Origin: CAKZLS01 sp963771545
GTDB taxonomy: Bacteria > Pseudomonadota > Alphaproteobacteria > Rhodospirillales > Defluviicoccaceae
Length of the DNA stretch: 64,000 nucleotides
Reading direction: 5' to 3'
Assembly (NCBI GenBank): GCA_963771545.1
Contig: CAVYTX010000002.1
Coordinates: 1,922,001-1,986,000 of the forward strand
Positions within the stretch are counted from its first letter, which is position 1. Every line of letters starts with the position of its first letter. A program made the position numbers and the translations under genes. The notes below the pieces were generated by a model that worked only from the letters and a program-made list of their open reading frames with translations, did no database searches and was not told where the DNA came from. Positions 51,544 through 61,500 of this stretch are shown piece after piece.

Positions 51544-52998
51544 CTAAAACGAACCGAACACGCTTGCCGCGAGGATAATGGCCACCAGCGAGATCATCGG
51601 CACGACAATCGCCACCATGAAAACGTCGAGATAGGCGTCGCGATGACCGATCCCACAGACGGTGAGCAGTGTGATGACGGCGCCGTTATGGGGCAGGGCG
51701 TCGAGCGCTCCGGAGGCGACCGCCGTCACCCGGTGCATGGCGTCGAGCGAGACGCCGGTGACGCCCGCAAGGTCCACGAAGGTCGGGCCGAGAGCGTCGA
51801 GCGCGATGCTCATGCCGCCGGAGGCCGAGCCGGTCATGGCGGAGAGCGCCGCCACGGACGCGGCGACGGACACCAGCGGGTTACCCCCGCCGATGGAGAG
51901 GACCGCCTCGCTGATCAGGTCGAACACCGGCAGGGCGGCGATGACGGCGCCAAACCCCACCAGGCTGGCGGTATTGAAAATCGGCAACACCGATGCGTCG
52001 GCGCCCTTGTCGAAGCTCGATCGCACGTCCGTCAAGCGCCCCCAATTACAGACGATCAGCAACAGGATCGCCAGAAACAGCGCCGCGATGACGGCCCAGA
52101 CCCCGCGCACGCTTTCGATGGTGGTCGCGCCGAACCGGGGCTCCGCCAAGAACGAGGTGTCCATGAGCGGCACGATAAATTCTACAAAGGCGAAGTTCGC
52201 GACGATGACGACAATGACCGGCAACAGCGCAAGCACAAATGGCGGCGGATCCTCGTCCCCGGTCGATTCGTCCGCCAACTCGGCGATATCGAAGCCGCTA
52301 ACCAGCGCATGCTCGCGCATAACGACGTCTTGCGCGGGAAGACTGTCCGCATGATCGCCGTAACCCTCGCTGGCCGTCCGCGCGCTAGATGCGCGGCGGT
52401 TCAACCACGCGATGCCCAGGAGAAACATGATTATGGCGGCAACGATCCCGAGGCCCGGTGCCGCGAACGCGGTGGTGCCGAAGAACGGCATCGGGATGGC
52501 GTTCTGGATCGCCGGAGAGCCCGGCAGGGCGGACATGGTGAACGTGAAGGCGCCCAACGCCAAGGTCCCCGGAATGAGGCGCTTGGGAATATCGGCGGAG
52601 CGGAAAAGAGCGGCGGCAACGGGGAAAATCGCGAAGGCGACGACAAACGCCGAAACGCCGCCATAGGTCAGCACGCCGCAACAGAGTACCACCGAAATGA
52701 TCGAGCGTTGGGGACCCAGCCACGCGCTCACCGACCGCGCGATGGACTTGGCGGAGCCGCTGTCGTCCATCAGCTTGCCGAAGACGGCTCCCAGCAGAAA
52801 CAAGGGGAAAAAGGCGACGATGAAATCGCCCGTATTGGTCATGAAGATCTGCGTGTAGGCGGCGAGAATCGGCAGGCCCCCGGTCAGCAAGACCGCCAGC
52901 ATTGCCATGCCCGGGGCCAGCAGGATCAGCGAGATCCCGCGAAACGCGAGGTACATAAGCAGCCCGAGGGCTACCAGGATAAAGACGACATCGATCAT
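51544..52998 (-). CDS. GntP family permease
   Basis: 484-residue transporter of the gluconate:H+ symporter family, likely moving a sugar acid or hydroxy acid such as 3-hydroxybutyrate or lactate. Seen: ISLILLAPGMAMLAVLLTGGLPILAAYTQIFM, SIISVVLCCGVLTYGGVSAFVVAFAIFP, LPGSPAIQNAIPMPFFGTT, and MTGSASGGMSIALDALGPTFVDL in the second half. A charged cytoplasmic loop separates two six-helix halves. It overlaps the patatin gene by four bases (ATGA). Confidence 0.9.
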   Translation of the reverse strand: MIDVVFILVALGLLMYLAFRGISLILLAPGMAMLAVLLTGGLPILAAYTQIFMTNTGDFIVAFFPLFLLGAVFGKLMDDSGSAKSIARSVSAWLGPQRSIISVVLCCGVLTYGGVSAFVVAFAIFPVAAALFRSADIPKRLIPGTLALGAFTFTMSALPGSPAIQNAIPMPFFGTTAFAAPGLGIVAAIIMFLLGIAWLNRRASSARTASEGYGDHADSLPAQDVVMREHALVSGFDIAELADESTGDEDPPPFVLALLPVIVVIVANFAFVEFIVPLMDTSFLAEPRFGATTIESVRGVWAVIAALFLAILLLIVCNWGRLTDVRSSFDKGADASVLPIFNTASLVGFGAVIAALPVFDLISEAVLSIGGGNPLVSVAASVAALSAMTGSASGGMSIALDALGPTFVDLAGVTGVSLDAMHRVTAVASGALDALPHNGAVITLLTVCGIGHRDAYLDVFMVAIVVPMISLVAIILAASVFGSF

Positions 52999-54071
52999 TG
53001 CTTGAGTTTTCTCGGGGCGCCCTCGGGCAGATGCGCGGGTTTAAGGCTCTCGGAGAGAACGAAGCCGGGCTCCCACGTGGTGCGGACGCCCAGATCGTCG
53101 AAATGCTGTTCGAGCCATCGGTCCGCGCTCCGCCAGCCGGAGTCGTGAACTTTCTGGAGAAAGGCCCATTCTGCGTTGAGCTTGCTGGAGACGCTGAGCT
53201 TGCGCATTTCGTCTTCGGCTTCGATGCGGTGCAGCCGCGCATCGCGAAACCGTTCGCGTTCCAGGCCTTCATGGTCAATGATCTCGGCTAGGAAATAGAG
53301 CGCGCGCAGCTCCTTGACGAGGCTGGCGTTGAAGGTGATTTCGTTGAGCCGGTTCTCGATCTCGTAGGCGGTTTTGGGAATGTCGGTTCTCGTGAACGGA
53401 TTGATCTGGAGGATCACGAGATCCCTGACATCGGTCTCGTCGATCAGCGGGAAAAGCGGCGGATTGCCCATGTAACCGCCGTCCCAATAGGCCTCGCCAT
53501 CGATTCCGACGGCCTTGAACAGGAACGGCAAGCACGCCGAAGCCATAACGGTGTCGACGGTCATCTCCGGCTGGCGGAATACCTTGCCAAGGCCCGTCCG
53601 AACGTTGGTGGCGGACAGGAAGAGCTTCGGCGCTTCAGGGCGATTGACGATGGCGAAATCAAAGAAGTCGGCGACGATGTCGCGCAGCGGGTTAATGTCG
53701 AATGGATTGAGCTGGTACGGGGAAAACATGCGCTGCAGGTGTTGCGTCATGATGAAACCGGGGGAGAGGTCGAGGCTCCAGCGTCCCATCAGGATGTCGA
53801 AAAAGGTGCGTTGGATCGGACTGAACCGGGCGGCGGCGCTGACCTTGGACCAGAAGTCACGCAGCACCCTCTGGGCCTCCCTGCGGCCGCCGGATGCGAG
53901 CCCTTGGACCAACGCGGTGGCGTTCATGGCGCCGGCGCTGGTCCCGCTCACGCCGGCGATATCGATCCGCTCATCGTCCAGCAGGCGGTCGAGCACGCCC
54001 CACGTAAAGGCGCCGTGCGACCCCCCGCCCTGAAGCGCGATGTCGATCGTCTTGGTCTTGCTTGCAGTCAT
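52995..54071 (-). CDS. Patatin-like phospholipase
   Basis: 358-residue lipid acyl hydrolase with Ser-Asp dyad. Seen: oxyanion-hole IALQGGGSHGAFTWGVLDRLL, nucleophile GTSAGAMNATALV (residue about 45), and DGGYMGNPPLFPLID carrying the Asp of the DGG motif. The C-terminal 100 residues are helical and charged, as in DUF3734-containing patatins. In PHA-accumulating bacteria related patatins can associate with granules, but nothing here shows that. It is first gene of the patatin-GntP-GltS operon. Confidence 0.9.
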   Translation of the reverse strand: MTASKTKTIDIALQGGGSHGAFTWGVLDRLLDDERIDIAGVSGTSAGAMNATALVQGLASGGRREAQRVLRDFWSKVSAAARFSPIQRTFFDILMGRWSLDLSPGFIMTQHLQRMFSPYQLNPFDINPLRDIVADFFDFAIVNRPEAPKLFLSATNVRTGLGKVFRQPEMTVDTVMASACLPFLFKAVGIDGEAYWDGGYMGNPPLFPLIDETDVRDLVILQINPFTRTDIPKTAYEIENRLNEITFNASLVKELRALYFLAEIIDHEGLERERFRDARLHRIEAEDEMRKLSVSSKLNAEWAFLQKVHDSGWRSADRWLEQHFDDLGVRTTWEPGFVLSESLKPAHLPEGAPRKLKQ

Positions 54072-54141
54072 GCTTCCGCCGCGAACGATCGCGCTCGCGC
54101 CCCTAAGATGTTGATGGTTTTCGCGCAGGTCGCGTTATGGG

Positions 54142-54885
54142 TTATAAGAAGGTCACTTTGCCGGTGTCGACATCGTACATGGCCCCGGCAATTGCGATGT
54201 CGCCCTTGTCGGCCATGTCCCGAAGAATGCTACTGCGCTGCCGGATTCTGTCAATGGTCAGCGCCACGTTCTTGTCGGCCACGGCCTGCACGAATGCATC
54301 ATTCGCGGATGTGCGGTCCGACTCGAAACCCGATACGGCGGCCACCGCCGGCTTGATGTTCGCCAGGGTTTGGGTGAGGTTGCCGAGCACGACATCGTCA
54401 CACGCGCCCTTGATGGCGCCGCATTCTGAATGACCGACGACGAGAATGAGCTTGGCGCCGGCGGCCGCGCACGCGAATTCCAGGCTGCCCAGCATATCGT
54501 CATTGACGAAATTTCCAGCGATTCGAACACTGAAAACATCACCGATGCCTTGGTCGAAGGTTGTCTGGGCGGATTCCCGGGAATCGATGCAACCGACGAT
54601 GGCCGCGAACGGGAACTGACCGGGACCCGTCGCCTTGACCTGTTGCATCAGGTCGCGTTTCAGCATCTTCCCTTGGACGAACCGCGCGTTGCCATCCTTG
54701 AGCATCTGCAAGGCTTTCCCGGGCGTCATCGCCGCCTGGGTCTCCTTGGTCTGGGTCACGGCCTCATGCTCGGCCGCTTGCGCCGGCCCGGCGGAGAGCG
54801 CAAGACCTGATAGCCCGCCCGTAGCGACCAGCGCGCTTCCGGCGTTCCTCAAAAAACGTCTGCGATCGTTATCGATAGTGTTCAT
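54142..54885 (-). CDS. Beta-carbonic anhydrase with Tat signal
   Basis: 247-residue zinc enzyme hydrating CO2. Seen: twin-arginine signal (DNDRRRFLRNAGSALVATGGLSGLAL) ending AQA near residue 38, then AAIVGCIDSRESAQTTFDQGIGDVFSVRIAGNFV (zinc cysteine and Asp-Arg dyad), GSLEFACAAAGAKLILVVGHSECGAIKGACDD (zinc His and Cys). The leader means it acts folded in the periplasm, unlike the usual cytoplasmic beta form. GGGGAGG precedes the ATG chosen. Confidence 0.93.
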   Translation of the reverse strand: MNTIDNDRRRFLRNAGSALVATGGLSGLALSAGPAQAAEHEAVTQTKETQAAMTPGKALQMLKDGNARFVQGKMLKRDLMQQVKATGPGQFPFAAIVGCIDSRESAQTTFDQGIGDVFSVRIAGNFVNDDMLGSLEFACAAAGAKLILVVGHSECGAIKGACDDVVLGNLTQTLANIKPAVAAVSGFESDRTSANDAFVQAVADKNVALTIDRIRQRSSILRDMADKGDIAIAGAMYDVDTGKVTFL

Positions 54886-55112
54886 GGATCTCGCCTCCCC
54901 GGCATCGATTAGATGTCTCACCAAGTCGCGATTGACGGCAATGACCGCCGTCTCGCGCCCCTTTTAACGTTCCCCGGTAGTTTCACTCTCCGCGGAGAAA
55001 TCACCTCTACTCCCGTTCTTCGCCCGGTGTCCACACATCCTCTCCGGCCACCGGCATCGCCAAAACGCGCATGGCGCGACGCGCGGCGGGGAGCGCCGCG
55101 GCATCGCGAGTC

Positions 55113-55562
55113 CTATGCCGGGCGGCGCGGCACGACAAGCTTGCCGACGAAGATCTGCACGGGATCACCGTTCTGATTGAGCGTGGTCGTGCGCACCTTG
55201 ATCAGGCCCTGGTCGGGCCGCGACTTGGATGCGCGCACGTCCAGGATCTCGCTTTCGACGCGGAGTTCGTCTCCGGGCCGCACGGGTCGGGGCCAGCTGA
55301 ATTCGTCGAAACCCGCCCCGACGAGACCGCCGGCGGGCTTGAGCTCGCCGTCGACCATAAGGCGCATGGTTATCGCGGCCGTATGCCAGCCACTCGCTGC
55401 CAGACCGCCGAACACGGTGTCGCGCGCCGCCGCCTCGTCGAGATGGAAGGCCTGCGGATCGAATTCCGCGGCGAAGCTCTTGATCCGCTCAGCCTCGACC
55501 CGGAGCCCCCCGGAACCGAACTTCTGTCCCGGCGCGAAGTCCTCCAAATAGCGCTCGCCCAT
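55113..55562 (-). CDS. MaoC family dehydratase
   Basis: 149-residue hot-dog fold protein, likely an (R)-specific enoyl-CoA hydratase. Seen: RYLEDFAPGQKFGSGG, FAAEFDPQAFHLDEAAARDTVFGGLAASGWHTAAITMRL with the DPQAFHLDE dyad segment typical of this family, and GFDEFSWPRPVRPGDELRVESEI. GGAGGAGAG precedes the ATG; a long upstream extension is not conserved. The substrate is unknown; it could feed PHA monomers, given the PHA genes in the window. Confidence 0.9.
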   Translation of the reverse strand: MGERYLEDFAPGQKFGSGGLRVEAERIKSFAAEFDPQAFHLDEAAARDTVFGGLAASGWHTAAITMRLMVDGELKPAGGLVGAGFDEFSWPRPVRPGDELRVESEILDVRASKSRPDQGLIKVRTTTLNQNGDPVQIFVGKLVVPRRPA

Positions 55563-55787
55563 GTTCCGCTCTCCTCCGACATCGATTGGATGCCTCGCCA
55601 TATCGTAATTGACGGCAGCATTCGTCGTCTCGCGCTTGCTCGGGGTTCGCGCCGGTTTCACGCCTCTCCGCGAGACGATCGTTCCGGCCCGGAATTTGTT
55701 GCGCCCCCCGCCGTTGCAAAGCTGCGCGTATATTGACATCCCAAAATATCTGGCTCATGTCTCTGCGTTCGACCTAATTTTTGCAAT

Positions 55788-55922
55788 ATGGCGATGGAGG
55801 ACAACACCCTTCAAGCGATCAACGCGGGCATGGATCGATCCGCGAACGCATTGAACACTCTCGCCCGGGATACCCACGCCGTGATGACCGGTCTCTGGCC
55901 AAAACTGGCGAGCGCGCAGTAA
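55788..55922 (+). CDS. Possible 44-residue small protein
   Basis: Reads MAMEDNTLQAINAGMDRSAN, ALNTLARDTHAVMTGLWPKL and ASAQ. It resembles a short helical segment and is slightly phasin-like in composition, but lacks a ribosome site and has no recognised family. An opposing 63-codon frame overlaps it. Could be chance. Confidence 0.25.
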   Translation: MAMEDNTLQAINAGMDRSANALNTLARDTHAVMTGLWPKLASAQ

Positions 55923-56002
55923 CCGTACGACATCTTGCGCCGTCACGGCGTTTGCCTCGGGTTGGCAGCAATCCGGTAGTCAAGTATCGCGACAATCACC
56001 GC

Positions 56003-56031
56003 GCCATCGCGGCCCCAAGGGCCGCGATGGC
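56003..56031. terminator. 13-bp perfect hairpin upstream of the DUF1269 gene
   Basis: GCCATCGCGGCCC / GGGCCGCGATGGC with a three-base loop. No T run follows on either side. It could be a factor-dependent terminator, an mRNA stabiliser or a protein-binding site near the promoter. Confidence 0.55.
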
Positions 56032-56074
56032 CAAGTGAGCGCGCCTAGGAACCGATAACTCAGGAGAATATAAG

Positions 56075-56587
56075 ATGAGCGATCTAGTTTGTTTGGCTTT
56101 CAAGGATTTGCACACGGCCGATCACTTCCTGAACGACCTCAGGAATTTGGAAAAGGAACATGTTCTCGAGCTCGAGGACGCCTGTATCGTGGTCCGCGAC
56201 GCCGACGGCAAAATCCACCTCAAGCAAAGCGTTAATCTCGTGGCGATCGGCGCCACCCGCGGCGCCTCGTTCGGCATGCTGATGGGGACCCTCATCGGCC
56301 TTTTGTTCATGAACCCGTTGGCCGGCCTGCTGGCGGGCGGACTGTTCGGCGCGGGCTCCGGCGCCTTGCAGGGGAAGCTCGCAGACTATGGGATCGACGA
56401 CGATTTCATCAAGTCTCTCGGGAACACCATCGAACCCAACACTTCGGCCCTTTTTCTGCTCGTCCGCAAGGCCGTGGAGGGCAAGGTGACGCCGCGGCTG
56501 AAGCATTACGACGCAACGGTGCTCAAGACCTCTCTCACCGACGAGCAGGAACAAAAGTTGAAAGCCGCGCTCTCGGAAGCCGCTTAG
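56075..56587 (+). CDS. DUF1269 membrane protein
   Basis: 170 residues. Seen: MSDLVCLAFKDLHTADHFLNDLRNLEKEHVLELEDACIVVRDADGKIHL-type N-terminal alpha/beta region, two glycine-zipper-like hydrophobic helices (ASFGMLMGTLIGLLFMNP and LAGLLAGGLFGAGSGALQG), then SLGNTIEPNTSALFLLVRKAV and a helical tail. This is the full DUF1269 layout; the role is unknown, often linked with stress. CAGGAGA lies ten bases before the ATG. Confidence 0.88.
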   Translation: MSDLVCLAFKDLHTADHFLNDLRNLEKEHVLELEDACIVVRDADGKIHLKQSVNLVAIGATRGASFGMLMGTLIGLLFMNPLAGLLAGGLFGAGSGALQGKLADYGIDDDFIKSLGNTIEPNTSALFLLVRKAVEGKVTPRLKHYDATVLKTSLTDEQEQKLKAALSEAA

Positions 56588-56675
56588 TCCGCGAGGCCGG
56601 ATAGAATCCGATCAACGACTTGCCGCGCCCTTCGCGACATTATCGTCATTACCCAAAGTTAGAGGAGCCGGCGGC

Positions 56676-58502
56676 GTGACGCCCGATATGGCTTACGTGT
56701 TCGGCGTGCTCGCCGCCGCGGTCGCGATGTTCGCGAGCGGCAAGGTCCGTCTCGACGTCGTCGCGCTCCTCGTGGTGTTCGCCCTGGTGCTGGGCGATGT
56801 GGTGACCGTCGGCGAGGGGCTGGCGGGGTTCAGCGATCCGGTCATCCTCATGATCGCCGGGCTGTTTGTCGTGGGCGAAGCCCTGGTGACCACCGGGATC
56901 GCGCTCGCCATCGGCGAATGGCTGATGCGGGTCGGCGGCGCCAGCGAGAGCCGGATGCTGATCTTGCTCATGGTCGTGGTGGCCTGCGTCGGCGCGTTCA
57001 TGAGTTCGACCGAAATCGTCGCGCTGTTCTTGCCGATCGTGCTCGGAATATCGGCCAAGACCGGTTTCGCCAAAACGCGCCTGTTGATGCCGCTCTCGTT
57101 CGCCGCGCTGATCAGCGGCATGATGACCTTGATCGCGACGACGCCCAACCTGGTCGTCAACGCGGAACTCAGCTATCAAAACCTGGAGCCGTTTGGCTTC
57201 TTCGAGTTCACCCCAATTGGCGTGACGGTGCTTCTCGTCGGCACGGCCTATATGCTTCTCGGCGGTCGCCGGCTGCTGTCGGCCGGTCATCCCGAAGATA
57301 GACGGGGAGAGACGGGACCGACCATAGACGAGTTGATCGAGCGCTACGGATTGACCGGCCAATTCCGCCGTCTCAAGGTCCCGGCCGACTCGCCGTTGGT
57401 CGGTCAGACCCTCGGCGCGGCGAAGCTCCGCACGCTCTTCGGCGTCGCGGCGGTCGGCATCGAACGCCGCGAGGGCCGCCATTTGTCGATCGCGCCCGCT
57501 GTTCCACACAGCGAATTTCGGGCCGGCGATGTGTTGTATATCACCGGGCAGGAACAACCCGTGAAACACTTCGTCGACACCCAGAGTCTCCAGCATCTGG
57601 CGATCGAGACGGCTCCCCGCACCGACATTCAAAGGGAGATGGGCCTGGCGGAGGTGATGATTTCACCGGACTCGAAACTGATAAATAAAAACCTCCGGGA
57701 CGCGGCGTTCCGCTCCCGCCATCACGTGAGCGTCCTGGCCATCCGGCGAGGTGGCGTGGCCATCGTCGCGAACCTGGCGAGCGAACGGTTGAGGTTCGGT
57801 GACACGCTGCTTGTCAGTTGCGGTTGGAAGGACATTCGGCTCCTGACGGCCGACAAGAAAAATCTGATTGTCCTCAACTTGCCCAAGGAGCTCGCCGATT
57901 TCGCTCCGGCCCGCGGTCAGGCGCCATGGGCGCTCGGAATTCTTGTCGCCATGATCGCGGCCATGACCTTCGGGCTTGTCCCCAACGCCATCGCCGTCCT
58001 CGTTGCCGCCCTCGCCATGGTCGCGACCCGCTGCCTGTCCATGGACACCGCCTACAAGGTGATCAATTGGCCAAGCCTGGTGCTCGTCGCCGGCATGCTG
58101 CCGATGGCGGCGGCGTTGCAAAATACCGGCGCCACCAAGCTTATCGTCGATGGGCTGGTCGGTAACTTCGGCGATCTCGGACCGAGCGCCATGATGGCGG
58201 GGTTGTTCGTCCTGACCGCCGTCCTCGGGCTGTTCATTTCGAACACCGCCACCGCCGTGCTGCTTGCGCCGATCGCCATCCGCGTCGCCACCGACATGGG
58301 GGTTTCCCCCTATCCGTTCGCCATGACCATCGCCGTGGCGGCGTCCGCCGCCTTCATGACTCCGGTCTCATCGCCGGTGAACACGCTGGTGGTGGCCCCC
58401 GGCGGCTACACCTTCGCGGACTTCGCCAGGGTCGGGGTTCCCATGACGATACTGGTGATGATCGTCGCCATTTTCCTGATCCCGGTGCTGTTTCCGTTCT
58501 AA
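56676..58502 (+). CDS. SLC13/DASS-type permease with TrkA-C domains
   Basis: 608-residue transporter, likely for divalent anions (sulfate, dicarboxylates). Seen: hydrophobic helices from the N-terminus (MAYVFGVLAAAVAMFASGKVRLDVVALLVVFALVLG), AFMSSTEIVALFLPIVLGIS, the first-half TTPNLVVNAEL motif, two TrkA-C domains (VPADSPLVGQTLGAAKLR, ISPDSKLINKNLRDAAFR) in the middle, then SNTATAVLLAPIAIRVA and SPVNTLVVAPGGYTFADFARVG in the second half. Sulfate is attractive given cysND, but that is inference. GTG start; its stop overlaps the convergent RND gene. Confidence 0.9.
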   Translation: MTPDMAYVFGVLAAAVAMFASGKVRLDVVALLVVFALVLGDVVTVGEGLAGFSDPVILMIAGLFVVGEALVTTGIALAIGEWLMRVGGASESRMLILLMVVVACVGAFMSSTEIVALFLPIVLGISAKTGFAKTRLLMPLSFAALISGMMTLIATTPNLVVNAELSYQNLEPFGFFEFTPIGVTVLLVGTAYMLLGGRRLLSAGHPEDRRGETGPTIDELIERYGLTGQFRRLKVPADSPLVGQTLGAAKLRTLFGVAAVGIERREGRHLSIAPAVPHSEFRAGDVLYITGQEQPVKHFVDTQSLQHLAIETAPRTDIQREMGLAEVMISPDSKLINKNLRDAAFRSRHHVSVLAIRRGGVAIVANLASERLRFGDTLLVSCGWKDIRLLTADKKNLIVLNLPKELADFAPARGQAPWALGILVAMIAAMTFGLVPNAIAVLVAALAMVATRCLSMDTAYKVINWPSLVLVAGMLPMAAALQNTGATKLIVDGLVGNFGDLGPSAMMAGLFVLTAVLGLFISNTATAVLLAPIAIRVATDMGVSPYPFAMTIAVAASAAFMTPVSSPVNTLVVAPGGYTFADFARVGVPMTILVMIVAIFLIPVLFPF

Positions 58503-61500
58503 TGGCCCGGATCCGGCACTGTTTCGGGGCTCGAGGACTTGACGCGGTAGAAGATGGCGTACAGCACCGGAATCAGCACTAGGGTCAGAACCGCGCCGAT
58601 GGCGAGGCCGCCCATGATGGTCACCGCCAGCGACCTGAAAAACACGTCGGTCAGCAGCGGCGCCACGCCGAGCACGGTGGTGGCGGCGGTCAGCAGCACC
58701 GGCCGCGTCCGCGAGATGGCGGAATCCACGATCGCCTGGTACGGTGATTTTCCTTTCGCCAGCTCCAGGCTGATTTCATCGAACAGCACGATGGCGTTCT
58801 TGATCATCATTCCCGACAGGCTCATGGCGCCGAGCAGGGCGACGAACCCGAAGGGCGCCTGTGTCACAAGCAACGCGGGCGCGATGCCGATGAACACGAA
58901 CGGGATGGTCAGAATAATGATCAACGGCGGACGGAACGCGTTGAACAGGGCGATCAGAATGAACAGAATGACCGCCGCCGCCGGCACGATGCCGGGAACC
59001 AGACTGGCCTGAGCGGCCTTGGAATCGGCGTATTCGCCGTCCCACAACAACTCGTAGCCGATCGGCAGTTCGATCGCCTCGAACCGGTCACGCACCGATC
59101 CCATGAAGTCCGCCAGGGTCACGCCCCTGAAGGGCTCCGCCTCGACGGTCAGCGTCCGGCGCTGTTGATAGCGGGCGATGATCGGATTTTCCCACTTGAT
59201 GTTGACGCCGCTGGTCACCTGCGAGAGCGGCACCGTCGTCGAGGAGCCGGACGGCTGGATCTGGATGGTGTCGAGGGCGGCGAAATTGGCGCGCTGGTCC
59301 TCGACGTGGCGCAGCTTGATGGGAAGCAGGGTGTTTCCTTCCCGGTAGAGACCGATGGCGCGGCCGTCGAAGGCGCGCTTCGTTGCATCCGCCAGATCTC
59401 CCCGCGATACGCCCGCCCAGCGGGCGCGCTCGTCGTTGAAGTCGGGCGCCAGCTTGCGCACCCGCTCGCGCCAGTCCAACCGCGCCTCCGCCACCGACGG
59501 ATGATCCTCGAGAATCTTCAGACCTTCGTTTCCGAGGGCGCGCAGCACGTCCGGATCGGCGTCCGCCGGCCCCATGATCCGCGCCTGGAAGGACCACGGA
59601 TTGCTTGGGCCCAGCGCATAGAGGCGAACGCGGACCAAAGCCTGTTCGGCATTGTCGCCGAGCCACGTCTTCGTCTCGTCGGCGACGGCGGGAACGACGT
59701 CGCCGGAGGTCGTGTTAACGATGATGTTTGCAAAGGACTGGAATGGGGATTCGGAATCGACCGGTAGGTAGAAGCGCGGCGGACCGCTGCCAATGAAGGT
59801 GCTGACGCTGACCACCCTCGGATCTTCAAGAAGCCGTTCCTCGATCGCTCGGGTGTCGGCGGCCACTTGCTGGATGCGGGTGCCCTCCGGCGCCCAATAG
59901 TCCATCAAGAACTGGGCGCGATCGGCGTCGGGGAAAAACTGGCGCGGAACCGCCTGGAACGCGCCGAACGCCAAGAACAGGAGCGCGACCAAGCCGACGA
60001 CGAAAACAAAGCGGAAGCGGATCGCCTTGACCAGAATTCTCCGCAAGGCTCCGTAGAAACCCGTTTCTCGGGCCGCCTGTCCCTCTTCGACTTTCTTCGG
60101 ATCGGGAATCATGTACATCAGTTGCAGCGGCGTCATCGTCAGCGAGATCACCCAGCTGAGCAGCAGCGAAACGCCGACCACGGTGAACAGGGCCTGGCAA
60201 TACTCGCCGGCGCTCTCCTCCGAGACGAAGATGGGGAAGAAGGCGAGCACCCCGATGATCGTCGCCCCGAGGAGAGGCCAAGCCGGGACATCGGCCGACT
60301 CGATCGCCGCCTGTCTCCGCTCCATGCCTTGCTGAAGCCGGACCAGAAAGTTGTCGGCGACGACGATGGCGTTGTCGATCATCATGCCGAGCGCGATGAC
60401 CAGCGCGCCAAGCGACATCCGGTGCAGATCCTCGCCCATGATGCCCATGACAATGAAGGTGGCGAGCAGCGTCAGCAGCAGCGCGCTGCCGATGACCACG
60501 CCGACGCGCCAACCGACCGGCAACAGCAGGACGACGAGCACGATGACGACGGCCAATGCGAGACTGATCATGAACTCGCTGATGGAATCGACGACCAGAT
60601 CCGACTGCCAGGCGATCTTGTGAAGCTGCACCCCGAGCGGCAACTGGGCCTCCAGTTGCGCCAGCCGGGTGTCGATGTTCCGGCCGGTCCTCACCACGTT
60701 TCCGCCGGCCTCGTTGGCGATGGCGATGCCGACGGCGGGCGCGCTGAAAAACTGGCCGTCGGCGGTGCGCTCGCTGAAGCGCATCAGCCTGAGGGGGGGC
60801 GCCGCGTAGCCGAGGGTCACCTTGCCGAGATCGCCGATGGTGATCAGCTCGGTCGTCCGCGAAGGGGTGCCCGAGGGCGCCACCACCGTCCGCGATCCCG
60901 ACGGCGTGGCGGCGGCGACCGGCTGATTGCGGAAGTCGGTGAGCACCAGCCGCTCGATGTCCTCGGGCGAGGTGAAGCTACCCGTGGGGGCGACACGAAA
61001 ACGCTGGTCCTGGGCGTCGACGCCGCCGGCGTCGACCACCATGTTCTGTTGGCGGAGTGTCGCTTCGATGGTCTGCGCGGTCAGACCGAGTTGCGCGAGC
61101 CGCTGCTCGGAAACATCCACGTAGACCACGCGTTGCTGCGCGCCCCAGAGTTCCACCCGCGAGACTCCGTCGACGACGCCGAGCTGGGTCCGCAGTCCTT
61201 CGGCGAAGTTCTCCAGCTCCGCGTAGCTGTAGCCGTCGCCGGTGATGGCCATCAGAAACCCGTAGACGAAACCGAAGTCGTCGCCGATGTTGGGAGACCC
61301 GGCCCCGGGCGGCAGGCGTGGCAGGGCGTCGTTGATCTTCCGGCGCAGTTCGTCCCACACCTGCGGCAGCTCGTCGGCCCAATATTGCGGCTGAATGTCG
61401 ACCCGGATCAGCGAGGATCCGGGTCGGGAGAGGGAATAGAGTTCTTGGACCTGCGACATCTCCTGCAGCGCGGTCTCCAGGACATCGGTGACCTCCTTCT

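Noticed and set aside
51373..53148. A 591-codon rightward ORF
   Set aside because: Antisense to GltS and GntP genes; Asp/Arg/Gln-rich as expected from the complementary frame of GC-rich membrane genes.
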